From NCBI GenBank assembly GCA_028679495.1, contig JAJRBK010000178.1, positions 1 to 15,184 of the forward strand: DNA of 15,184 nucleotides, given 5' to 3'. The position numbers and the translations under genes were made by a program. The stretch comes from Methanobacteriota archaeon (lineage in GTDB: Archaea > Halobacteriota > Bog-38 > Methanoflorentales > Methanoflorentaceae). Position 1 is the stretch's first letter; the number at the start of each line of letters is the position of its first letter. This document shows, in pieces, positions 1 through 7,414 of the stretch. The notes under the pieces were generated by a model that did not search any database, was not told the origin of the DNA, and saw only the letters and a list, made by a program, of their open reading frames with translations.

Positions 1-1123
1 GCTCTTTACAAAGCATTTTTTCTTTGAGCGCACATGCTTCATTTGAATATTTTTCCAGCGAAACTGAACGGCACATCTGAGGGAAGGCGACGTTTGCTAA
101 CGCTTTGCTTATCTTATCAGCGATGTCAGCAGGGTCCTCTGATGTTAAATAGCCTGTAACGCCTTCTTCTATAGTGTCTTTGATCCCAAAGACTGCAGTA
201 CCTACAGCAGGAGTCCCACACGACATAGCTTCTATCAAAACCCTCGGCTGTCCCTCAATCGAGCTCGTCATCACAATCAGGTCTGCCATATTCATGTACC
301 TTGGCACGTCGCTATAGTGCACGGCACCGGTAAAGACAACTCTATCTGAAATCCCAAGAGACTGTGCCATTTTCCTAAGCTCACCTTCCAACACACCAGT
401 TCCTACGATAAATAGCTTAAACTCCTCGTCAAGCTTTGCGGCTGCCTGTAAAAGAAGATCAAGCCTCTTTACTGGATGCAGTCTGCCGATAAACATGAGG
501 ATCTTCTCATCTTCAATACAGTACGCTTTTTTGAGCTCAGTGACGTCAATGCCCGGCTTAAAAATCTGCTCATCGAAGGTTAGGGGTATGATAACAACCC
601 TCTTAGCGCCCCTTTGGCGCACCTCATTTTCCAAGGACGCATTACGGGTTACCACGACGTCGGCGTTTCTTATGACGTAATCCTCTATCAACTGAGCGAG
701 AGCTCCAAACGCTTTTCCTTTATTTACGTGTTTTACTTGGTACGCCCAATTATACTCGTAAAAAACGAGCGAAGGTTTTGCCTTAGCCTTTGCCGCTACG
801 ATTGCTGCTGGACACGCGGCCGAAAACCCTCGCACGAGTGCATTCCCCTTCAAATGCTTGGCGATTTTGAACGCACTCAAAATAGCGTACGAAGCATGCC
901 AAAGGCCGAATTGTTGGAAAAGCCCACAAGGGATATGTTTGATTGAAGGAGCTAGCTCACATTTCTTCGTGTCTCCTGTAAACAAGAACAGATCACACAT
1001 GTCCTCATATTTCAACACAAAGTCCTGAAGGAGACGAAACGTACTGCCGTCCGTTTTTATGCTGTCGATAAGGCGGGCGTCAAATGACGTAACAAACAAT
1101 ATTCGACAGTTTGATTGACGCAT
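1..1123 (-). CDS. GT4-family glycosyltransferase (partial, C-terminus beyond left edge)
   Basis: A frame with no stop runs from the ATG at 1123-1121 off the left edge, giving 374 visible codons. It reads as a GT-B fold glycosyltransferase of family GT4. The C-terminal nucleotide-sugar domain shows GRLHPVKRL with the R-x4-K phosphate-binding pair near residues 214-219, followed by IVGTG and VVFTGAVHYSDVPRYMN. The family E-x7-E motif is EGQPRVLIE (about residues 290-298), followed by AMSCGTPAVG. The N-terminal half is more divergent. The enzyme would transfer a sugar from a nucleotide-sugar donor to a lipid-linked or surface glycan on the cytoplasmic face; donor and acceptor cannot be read. No SD is visible before the start, so a leaderless or short-leader mRNA is possible. 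It diverges from the flippase at 1213, suggesting shared control of a glycan locus. At most a few dozen residues should be missing. Family call is confident; substrate unknown. Confidence 0.9.
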   Translation of the reverse strand, partial: MRQSNCRILFVTSFDARLIDSIKTDGSTFRLLQDFVLKYEDMCDLFLFTGDTKKCELAPSIKHIPCGLFQQFGLWHASYAILSAFKIAKHLKGNALVRGFSAACPAAIVAAKAKAKPSLVFYEYNWAYQVKHVNKGKAFGALAQLIEDYVIRNADVVVTRNASLENEVRQRGAKRVVIIPLTFDEQIFKPGIDVTELKKAYCIEDEKILMFIGRLHPVKRLDLLLQAAAKLDEEFKLFIVGTGVLEGELRKMAQSLGISDRVVFTGAVHYSDVPRYMNMADLIVMTSSIEGQPRVLIEAMSCGTPAVGTAVFGIKDTIEEGVTGYLTSEDPADIADKISKALANVAFPQMCRSVSLEKYSNEACALKEKMLCKE

Positions 1124-1212
1124 CCGAAGGGCTATTGAATGCTGAACGTTAATAATCTTTTAGATGCCCGGCAAACTATATTTAACAGGAGAGGTCTGAC
1201 TATCTGAAGATA
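1124..1212. promoter_or_regulatory. Divergent promoter region between GT4 gene and flippase gene
   Basis: An AT-rich 89-base gap separates two divergent starts. For the plus strand, ACTATATTTA at 1175-1184 resembles an archaeal TATA box, and a transcript starting about 25 bases later would have a very short leader before the ATG at 1213. A GGAGAGG at 1188-1194 lies too far (about 18 bases) from that ATG to be a standard SD. AT-rich sequence around 1148-1162 could serve the minus-strand gene. Calls are by eye. Confidence 0.4.
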
Positions 1213-2523
1213 ATGGCTGATAACCTCAAAGAATACCTCTCAGCTTATCAAAAAATACTCAATTTGTTGTCGACGCACTTTGTCCGGAACGTTCTCCGTG
1301 GTCTTTCGGTTTTGGGAGGAGGCTATGCCGTAGCTAAAGTCATATCACTGGCTGAAGAGCTTTTTATCGGACGATATCTTGGTGTGCAGACTTATGGCAC
1401 GTACCTTGTCATTCTTGCCATAAGTACCATCTTTAGCGCTGTAATGGCCCTTGGAATTCCAAAAGCGGTCGTAAAAATCGTCGCTGAAAAAAATGAACGC
1501 ATTGCTGATGTACCAGTAAATGCTTTCTTCATCGCGTTCTTTCTTTCAGTGGCCATCTCGCTTCCCGTTATCATTATCGGTTCTTCCGGTTGGTTACTGA
1601 GCTTGCTTGGCATAACGCTGTATCAGTTAGTGTTCGGCTACGTGATTGCGTTTTTGCTTACAGTATACACAGTGGCACAATCGTTCAAACTAGCCCTCTA
1701 TAATATGCGTTACGTGATTATTGCAGATATCGTATATTGGGGGGTGGCGCTCGCTTTTTTTGTGCTGTTTCGTAATCTAACGCTCGGACTAGTTGGCATT
1801 TGCGTCGGCTCTGTAGTTGGGTCTGCTGTGCTTATACGGAAAGTCCCTCTTACGTTGTCCCGTTTTTCGCTGTCAACCGTGAGGGGCTTGCTTCCACTTA
1901 GCGTTTATTTGGGTGCTGATACCGTGATCGGCCTCTCAGCGCAACAGATCAGCATCCTCTACTTGAACATTATCGCAAGCGCTTACTTCGTCGGCGTTTT
2001 CGGCGCACACGCTCGATCGAGTATTTTCTTGATCGTCCCACTCGTAACGGTGGTAACGATGGCTTTGTACCCACGCTTCTGTTCAATCGACAAGGCCTCT
2101 CGGCCTCAAGTCGGGAGATACCTTGCCTTCCTCGGTGTCCCGGTTGTTGTGTCAGTTCTTCTGCTATCGTATGTCAGCGGCATCGTTTTTTTATACATTT
2201 TCAGAGTGCAAGTGATCCAATCACTATTGCTTTTGCTTGCAGTATATTCAGCGCTTTTTTTTTACAACAGAGTGTGGGACAAACTCGTGACCGCATGTGA
2301 AGGCGCAAAAATCGTTGCTTGGGGGGTCGTGTTGGGAACGATAACTTTTCTATTGATCATGGTTATGTTTACCCCGCTTCTAGGAGGTATGCAAGCAATC
2401 GCAGCAGGAATGATTTCAAATGAACTCATATATGGCATCGTGCTTTTAAGCTGGTTTAAGCGGCATGCCAGCGGCAACCAAGGACCAAAAACTATAAGTG
2501 ACTCGGACATAGCGATTCTATAG
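1213..2523 (+). CDS. Polysaccharide / lipid-linked oligosaccharide flippase (Wzx-like, MOP superfamily)
   Basis: This 436-residue protein is almost entirely hydrophobic, with roughly 12 to 14 membrane segments, the usual size for Wzx/RfbX-type flippases. Near the N-terminus, an amphipathic stretch leads into VLGGGYAVAKVISLAEELF and then RYLGVQTYGTYLVILAI, the typical first-helix signature (G-x2-x-GxYxx) of the polysaccharide-biosynthesis branch of the MOP superfamily. MALGIPKAVVKIVAEKNE follows, also typical. It would move a lipid-linked glycan across the cytoplasmic membrane. The ATG at 1213 is used because an in-frame stop lies at 1183 and no other standard start intervenes. The GT-C-like gene begins 41 bases downstream on the same strand, so the two are probably co-transcribed. 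A run of nine T at 2255-2263 lies inside the gene without breaking the frame. The glycan moved is not known. Confidence 0.85.
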   Translation: MADNLKEYLSAYQKILNLLSTHFVRNVLRGLSVLGGGYAVAKVISLAEELFIGRYLGVQTYGTYLVILAISTIFSAVMALGIPKAVVKIVAEKNERIADVPVNAFFIAFFLSVAISLPVIIIGSSGWLLSLLGITLYQLVFGYVIAFLLTVYTVAQSFKLALYNMRYVIIADIVYWGVALAFFVLFRNLTLGLVGICVGSVVGSAVLIRKVPLTLSRFSLSTVRGLLPLSVYLGADTVIGLSAQQISILYLNIIASAYFVGVFGAHARSSIFLIVPLVTVVTMALYPRFCSIDKASRPQVGRYLAFLGVPVVVSVLLLSYVSGIVFLYIFRVQVIQSLLLLLAVYSALFFYNRVWDKLVTACEGAKIVAWGVVLGTITFLLIMVMFTPLLGGMQAIAAGMISNELIYGIVLLSWFKRHASGNQGPKTISDSDIAIL

Positions 2524-2564
2524 AGTACAACTGTTATTACTTAATCTGGGGTATTCACTATTTA

Positions 2565-4907
2565 ATGAGAGAGCGGCACGAGAAAAACGAGCGGTATTAC
2601 AGACTGGGGCCTACTCAGCCATCCTCACTGCAGCGCGTCAAGCAGGTAGAGCGGAAGCAGTCTCGGCAGCTTGGCAAGAAAGTATCTGTGGGTATTATGC
2701 TGATGACCCTTACGCTGCTGCTTATTACGGTAGGGTACACTGGATACTGGAACGGTGGCACTGATCTAATTGATCAGGATACCGCCACGTATGTATCCCT
2801 TGCAAAATACGTCCAGCAGAACGGCGTATTAAGTCCTTCCAACCCAAATGCTGCGCCTGGCGACGTGTGGTGGAACGACCAGCCTCCTGGCCTTCCAATC
2901 TTGTTCAGCGCCGTTGCAATACTCGGCGGCGTCAACATTAATTTGAATTCGGATTTACTTCTGCTCATGCAAGGCTTTTCTGCTTTTATCCTCGTATCCT
3001 TTATACTCACTACCTTCGTGGTCGTGAAGAAGATCACCGGCGACACACGAATTGCCGCGCTGGCTTCTTTTTTCTCAGCAACGTTTAGCCCAAATCAAGC
3101 TATACTGGGCCCACAGTACATCGTGCCATCAAGCTTTGGGCTTATCTTGATGTACCTCGGGACGTACTATCTATTCGCCATGATAAAAGACGACGCGGAT
3201 ACGCACACGTCTCGATCAACATTTACGCTTCTCGGTGTTCTCACCGTGACGACGCTCATACTGACGCACAGATTCTCTACTACCACCTTTTATTACATCC
3301 TTACCGCCTTTATCGTGCTCTACGTATTGCTCAATCTCGGCGTGAAGATGCGCTTCAAACACATCGCTGTTTTAATAGTAGCGCCGTTGCTCCTCAGTGC
3401 CCCCTGGTGGTTTGACCTGTATAGCAACTATGGCAGTTTACCGTGGAGCATCCCAGAAATCATAATGCTAACCGCCGGCTTGCTGCTGCTTATGATGGTC
3501 GGCGTGCTCTTCAGCGGGGGCGCCGATAGAAGGTCACCACATAACAGACGCGATAGATTATTTGCTGTAATAGGCCACACGACAAAAAACGCGCTAAATT
3601 GGATCATCGTTTTAGTGGGGTTAGCGATCGTCGGCATCGTCGCAGCGTCTGCGATGTTTTCCTTTCAAACAGCTCTGTCGCTGGCATTTATGATCTCTGC
3701 TTTAGGTCTTATTCCGCTTCTCAGCATTTTGGTTTATAAAACGGGGCTTTGGGACAGGCCGGCGACAAACCTACGTAATATGATCGTCTCAAGCTGGCTT
3801 TTTGTTGCTTTGATCCCTACGCTTATGGGAGTCTTAGGCGTAGCTATTCTAGAGATGCCGTGGCTCATTCAACGCGTCATACCGCATTCCCTTGCGAACC
3901 AAGGTGGCGTGCGTTCAATACTCTACCTCGTGTTGCCCTTGTCAATACTCGCATCGATCCTTGTTTTTAGACTGGCATATGAAGAGCGCCCACAAGTCCA
4001 AGGCTTGCGACGCAGGAAGGACAAGAGAGCAGCACGATCATTACTCGTTGTCATATTTGTGCTTGTCTCTGTATTTTCGCCTATAATTCATATCGCTGCA
4101 ACTACAGCGCTTGCTGCTCACGCGCAGGATCCAAAACTTACCGATGACGAGATGAGCACGCTAAGGTGGCTCAACACGCACGGGTCTGCTAATGACGGCG
4201 TCCTGTCGGACCCCGCGTTCACACGGTACATTAGCACGTTTACCAACAAAAGAGAGGTGTTGTCGACTGACTCAGAGAACTCGTACGTGGTGACACATCA
4301 AATATCCCAGCTTACTGACCTCTCAAACTTTATGAACAGCTCTACCGATTCTGCTGACAAACTGCTTATATGCAAGAAAATGGACGTCCAATACTTCGTC
4401 TACGATACAACCAAGGCCGATTATTCAAGTAGCACTTTTCAGTTTCCATTTCCCACGTTTGATGGGAATGCCGCTTCAAATAAGGAGATTATGACGGAAG
4501 TTTTCAAGAATAACGGCGTGACAATCTATCAAATTGACCAAGGAAAGCTCAGTGCGACGCCGACACAGTATGCATCAATTGCCAAAGTTGACATATATGG
4601 CGATTCCGCGATTGTCTACCTACAGAACCATGCTTCAGACCCGATGAGCCTCCATTTAGCATGGCAAGACAAGTACAAACCAGTAACGCTGAACGGCGGA
4701 GAGACCAAGGCTGTGCGCATAGAGCTCTCGCAAAGCAGTAGCGGAAGGCTTTCATTTATCACTAATCCGTTTGTCTCCTCAAGCAGTGTGTACGTAAGCC
4801 TCTGGATGGACCCGCCATCTAGCAACGGCACGATCGTTGGTGCGAAATACACAACTCCCATTGACGCTGTAAATATCAATTCACAGCAGCTCGGCATAAG
4901 CAGCTGA
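2565..4907 (+). CDS. Large multi-pass membrane protein, probable GT-C (GT39/PMT-like) glycosyltransferase
   Basis: This 780-residue protein has a charged cytoplasmic N-terminus of about 40 residues, a first membrane helix (about 43-60), then a loop with DLIDQDTATY (acidic residues near 67, 70 and 72) and NDQPPGLPILFS. An acidic first external loop followed by a helix is the layout of lipid-dependent GT-C glycosyltransferases, where the acidic residue acts in catalysis. About ten more hydrophobic segments follow, including LTHRFSTTTFYY near 235. From about residue 525 the protein is soluble and should face outside: DDEMSTLRWLNTHGSANDG opens a segment seen in archaeal GT39-like proteins, and the last 120 residues look beta-rich. 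The AglB/STT3 signature WWDYG is absent, so it is not a standard oligosaccharyltransferase. It follows the flippase and probably shares its transcript. GGGGT just upstream could act as a weak SD. The GT-C call is inference from topology. Confidence 0.65.
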   Translation: MRERHEKNERYYRLGPTQPSSLQRVKQVERKQSRQLGKKVSVGIMLMTLTLLLITVGYTGYWNGGTDLIDQDTATYVSLAKYVQQNGVLSPSNPNAAPGDVWWNDQPPGLPILFSAVAILGGVNINLNSDLLLLMQGFSAFILVSFILTTFVVVKKITGDTRIAALASFFSATFSPNQAILGPQYIVPSSFGLILMYLGTYYLFAMIKDDADTHTSRSTFTLLGVLTVTTLILTHRFSTTTFYYILTAFIVLYVLLNLGVKMRFKHIAVLIVAPLLLSAPWWFDLYSNYGSLPWSIPEIIMLTAGLLLLMMVGVLFSGGADRRSPHNRRDRLFAVIGHTTKNALNWIIVLVGLAIVGIVAASAMFSFQTALSLAFMISALGLIPLLSILVYKTGLWDRPATNLRNMIVSSWLFVALIPTLMGVLGVAILEMPWLIQRVIPHSLANQGGVRSILYLVLPLSILASILVFRLAYEERPQVQGLRRRKDKRAARSLLVVIFVLVSVFSPIIHIAATTALAAHAQDPKLTDDEMSTLRWLNTHGSANDGVLSDPAFTRYISTFTNKREVLSTDSENSYVVTHQISQLTDLSNFMNSSTDSADKLLICKKMDVQYFVYDTTKADYSSSTFQFPFPTFDGNAASNKEIMTEVFKNNGVTIYQIDQGKLSATPTQYASIAKVDIYGDSAIVYLQNHASDPMSLHLAWQDKYKPVTLNGGETKAVRIELSQSSSGRLSFITNPFVSSSSVYVSLWMDPPSSNGTIVGAKYTTPIDAVNINSQQLGISS

Positions 4908-4915
4908 GGAGGAGC

Positions 4916-4923
4916 TTCTTTTT
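4916..4923 (+). terminator. T-tract terminator after the GT-C-like gene
   Basis: TTCTTTTT begins 9 bases after the TGA stop at 4905-4907. Archaeal RNA polymerase commonly terminates at such U-rich stretches without needing a hairpin. No other plus-strand gene follows before the convergent operon. Confidence 0.45.
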
Positions 4924-4960
4924 GATCTGCTATGTTGTGCTCTAAGGTCTATACTACATC

Positions 4961-4983
4961 GTGTACGTCGCTGTACACAAAAA
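4961..4983 (-). terminator. Hairpin with T5 tract downstream of the minus-strand glycan operon
   Basis: GTGTAC (4961-4966) and GTACAC (4973-4978) form a perfect 6-bp stem around a 6-base loop. On the minus strand TTTTT (4983-4979) directly precedes the stem, 37 bases after the GPT stop codon. The T-tract alone is a plausible archaeal terminator; since it lies before rather than after the stem, the hairpin is not a bacterial-type terminator for this strand. Confidence 0.4.
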
Positions 4984-5019
4984 GCGTAGGGCCAAGAAAC
5001 GCCCAGGTGTTCACGCAAA

Positions 5020-6021
5020 TCAAAAGGTAGCCAGTATAGCCAAGAGTACGCTTATCACACCTGACGCGATACACAAAGTCCAGAGCGTTCGGACAAGTTG
5101 CGGCTCTTTCATTGGTCTTTTGCTTAAGATGAAATCAGGTAGGTTTTTCCTGATTTCATATGACTTAGATGGGGTTAAATACCCGTCACTGGTGATTTGT
5201 GTGGCAGTAAATTGATGGCTTTCTGTAATCCGTCCTACAGATAGCAACACCATCGCATAGTTTACAATATAAGGCAAAAGGGCGATTACAGCGAAGACCT
5301 CAATTTTTAGCGTAATTGCTGCGACGGCAATAGCGCTTCCCATGCAGAGCGTCCCGACGTCTCCAGTAAATATGCGTGCAGGGTATCTGTTGTAGGGGAA
5401 AAAGCCAACGAGCGCCCCGAATAACGCGGCTAGCATTACAAGCCCTCCTATCCCGTTGGTCGGGGACAGGAGGATTACACCAATAATGATGAGGGAGAAG
5501 GTGACTATGGCGCCGCAGCCCGTCTCCATTCCGTTGAACCCTGCAAACGTATTTGCGGCGTTTGCTCCTGCTGTGACGCCAAACGGTACAATGGGAAGCC
5601 ATGCCAATCCAAGCCAAACAGTTCCAAGAAGGGGGAAAAAAAGGTAGGGATCATTCCCAGCAGTCAGTATAAGCGGAATGCCCACGAGATATCCAAGCAA
5701 TGGCTTTTCTTTGGCTCCTAGGTGCATCACATCGTCTAAAGCTCCAACCATCGCTGATAGCGTCACGACAAGCAACGCGACTGTCATGAGTGCTAAGTTG
5801 AGCCCTAAAAAAGCTGCGAGGACTAATGCTGCCGCAAAACCTGCGTATATGGCAAATCCGCCCATCTCAGAGACTTTAGGCTTATCGGTCTTGTGGACAT
5901 CAACGCCAAAAACTCCTGCAGACTTCATCCTCCTTATTAGCGGGGGCGTAGCAGCGAAGGTTACCACAAACGATAGAAGAGCTGAGACAAAGAGCAAAAA
6001 AAATGAATAATTGCTAATCAT
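5020..6021 (-). CDS. aglH: UDP-GlcNAc-1-phosphate : polyprenyl-phosphate transferase (GPT / AglH-like)
   Basis: This 333-residue polytopic protein with about ten membrane segments belongs to the MraY/WecA/ALG7 superfamily, which transfers a sugar-1-phosphate from a UDP-sugar to a polyprenyl (in archaea dolichyl) phosphate and so starts a lipid-linked glycan. All landmark motifs are present in order: DVHKTDKPKVSEMGG (residues 41-55), the metal-binding GALDDVMHLGAKEKP (93-107; DD at 96-97), NAANTFAGFNGMETG (154-168) and FTGDVGTLCMG (218-228). The AGFNGMETG stretch resembles the AGINGLE segment of eukaryotic ALG7 and archaeal AglH more than the DGLDG type of bacterial MraY. It is the last gene of the glmM-glmU-epimerase-GPT operon, starting 17 bases after the epimerase-like stop. 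Substrate GlcNAc-1-P is inferred from the family and from glmM/glmU; if the third gene makes another UDP-sugar, that could be the donor. The gene symbol is by homology. Confidence 0.87.
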   Translation of the reverse strand: MISNYSFFLLFVSALLSFVVTFAATPPLIRRMKSAGVFGVDVHKTDKPKVSEMGGFAIYAGFAAALVLAAFLGLNLALMTVALLVVTLSAMVGALDDVMHLGAKEKPLLGYLVGIPLILTAGNDPYLFFPLLGTVWLGLAWLPIVPFGVTAGANAANTFAGFNGMETGCGAIVTFSLIIIGVILLSPTNGIGGLVMLAALFGALVGFFPYNRYPARIFTGDVGTLCMGSAIAVAAITLKIEVFAVIALLPYIVNYAMVLLSVGRITESHQFTATQITSDGYLTPSKSYEIRKNLPDFILSKRPMKEPQLVRTLWTLCIASGVISVLLAILATF

Positions 6022-6038
6022 CTACGATATCACGTCTC

Positions 6039-7343
6039 TTATGTTTCTTTCTCAGTGTCAATAGGGCCAAAGGCGCGAATAATACGTGCCTTAGTAGGAT
6101 CTAACACCATATCTCCACCCTCGTCATACATCGCCTGAACGGCTCCTTCCGCACGAGACGTCGCTTTTGTGCGCATTCCCATAAATCCCTGTGGAAATGC
6201 CGTTAAATGCGTGTAAAAGCACGTTTTAGACACTTGGGGCGAAATATCTAGTTTACCTTGAGAGAACAGCTCGACGACTTTTTCTATTATTCTCTTCGAT
6301 GATCTTCCATCGTTTAGCGGATTTATAATCCTCCTACCAGGCGTAATTGAGCGAATTGTACTGACTAAGACGTCAGGGTCCGGGCTTTTACCAAGCAACC
6401 TGTTCCAGCCATTTTTGATGGTGTCCACATAATATGTGCTGTCTGATAGCGTGACGCACGGCGTCTCTAGGATTGCGCTTTCCTTTTGTGGACCTCCTGA
6501 ATCAGTTACTATAACGTGTGAATTCTTCATAAGTCGTAAGAAATCCGTGTATGCAAGTGGGTCGATAAGATGCACGTGTTGGAACAGCTGTAGCTTATCC
6601 ATAAGGTCAAACTTAAGTAAATGTTTGCGCGTATTTGGATGCAAAAGCATGACGACGTTGTACTCTTCAAGATCGCCCGCAGTTTTTACGATCCTGCCCA
6701 ACGCGTCCTGTGTTCCAATATTCCAAGGTAATCGCACAGCAATAGTGACAATTGGCCGATCATCCGGTAATCGCACCCCTTTCAAGCCCCCCTCGTCGGC
6801 TATCTTCTTATAGTGCAGTAATGCATCGACCAGCGGATCCCCCAAATAGTAGATGCAACTGGGATCGTAGCATTCTTCCAGCAAGTTCAGATATGCGGTG
6901 TGGCATACAGGGAAGAAGAGTACCGAGCACATCTCAATCACTTTTCTTCGTACGTCGCTATGTAAATCGCGCAGCGAGCGGTAGCCGGATTCGATGTGGC
7001 CAACAGGTACAAACCTCATAGAAGCTGCAATAGCCGCACTAAATGACGAGATCACGTTGCCCTGGACAAAAACGAAGTCTGGATCTGCTTTTTCCAATAT
7101 GTCGTCTATCTGGCTGATTATACCAGATATCTGTTTGTTATACCCCATGTTGCCACATGAGAGGCTATAATCCGGGCTTCGAAGGCCCAAGTCCTTAAGG
7201 ACGTTTTCATACATGGTTTGGTCGTAATGCTGACCAGTGTGAGTGAAAATGAGCTCAGTTTCAGTGTTCTTCTCAACCTCTCTTAGGAAGGAAGCCATAC
7301 CTATAAGCTCGGCGCGCGTGCCGATAAAAACGGCAATTCTCAT
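6039..7343 (-). CDS. UDP-GlcNAc 2-epimerase (WecB) fold protein with altered active site and C-terminal extension
   Basis: This 434-residue protein has the GT-B-like WecB fold: FIGTRAELIG (7-15), HTGQHYDQTMYENVL (35-49), PVGHIESGYRS (113-123), LLHPNTR (233-239), HLIDPLAYTDFLRLM (258-272) and TDSGGPQKES (280-289). The non-hydrolysing epimerase converts UDP-GlcNAc to UDP-ManNAc using D95, E117, E131 and H213 (E. coli numbering). Here HGDT reads QGNV (N96 for Asp), PEExNR reads HSDVRR (Ser/Asp for the acidic pair), and the THRRE segment reads AVRLPW (Val for His); only the Glu of HIESG (E118) is kept. The late TERPE motif is TYYVD. About 65 residues follow the usual C-terminus, starting near 370. 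The start has a strong SD. Third gene of the glmM operon, 71 bases after the GlmU-like stop. The fold is certain; ordinary epimerase activity is doubtful. Confidence 0.8.
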   Translation of the reverse strand: MRIAVFIGTRAELIGMASFLREVEKNTETELIFTHTGQHYDQTMYENVLKDLGLRSPDYSLSCGNMGYNKQISGIISQIDDILEKADPDFVFVQGNVISSFSAAIAASMRFVPVGHIESGYRSLRDLHSDVRRKVIEMCSVLFFPVCHTAYLNLLEECYDPSCIYYLGDPLVDALLHYKKIADEGGLKGVRLPDDRPIVTIAVRLPWNIGTQDALGRIVKTAGDLEEYNVVMLLHPNTRKHLLKFDLMDKLQLFQHVHLIDPLAYTDFLRLMKNSHVIVTDSGGPQKESAILETPCVTLSDSTYYVDTIKNGWNRLLGKSPDPDVLVSTIRSITPGRRIINPLNDGRSSKRIIEKVVELFSQGKLDISPQVSKTCFYTHLTAFPQGFMGMRTKATSRAEGAVQAMYDEGGDMVLDPTKARIIRAFGPIDTEKET

Positions 7344-7350
7344 GTCTCGT

Positions 7351-7356
7351 CTCCTC
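7351..7356 (-). promoter_or_regulatory. Strong Shine-Dalgarno site for the epimerase-like gene
   Basis: On the minus strand GAGGAG lies 7 bases before the ATG at 7343-7341. Most other starts in this window lack an SD, so this one fixes the start of the epimerase-like gene and suggests independent translation after the 71-base gap. Confidence 0.7.
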
Positions 7357-7414
7357 TGTGCTTACGGCCACTATCTGCTAAATAGCTTGTCATCTAAAAC
7401 GAACCGAGGGGTGC

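Noticed and set aside
614..946. Plus-strand ORF of 110 residues inside the GT4 gene
   Set aside because: It is antisense to a long frame with clear GT4 motifs; its translation has no recognisable pattern.
2255..2263. Run of nine T in the flippase gene as a phase-variation tract
   Set aside because: The frame is intact through it, it codes for ordinary hydrophobic residues, and no repeat-unit or regulatory context supports switching.
4549..4897. Minus-strand ORFs of 68 and 93 residues in the GT-C-like gene
   Set aside because: They overlap each other and lie antisense to a continuous long frame; no start signals.
5678..6010. Plus-strand ORF of 110 residues antisense to GPT
   Set aside because: Shadow of GPT codons; rich in Ala, Thr and Ser as expected from the complement of a membrane-protein gene.
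6436..6813. Plus-strand ORF of 125 residues antisense to the epimerase-like gene
   Set aside because: Shadow frame with no start signal; the minus-strand frame has clear family motifs.
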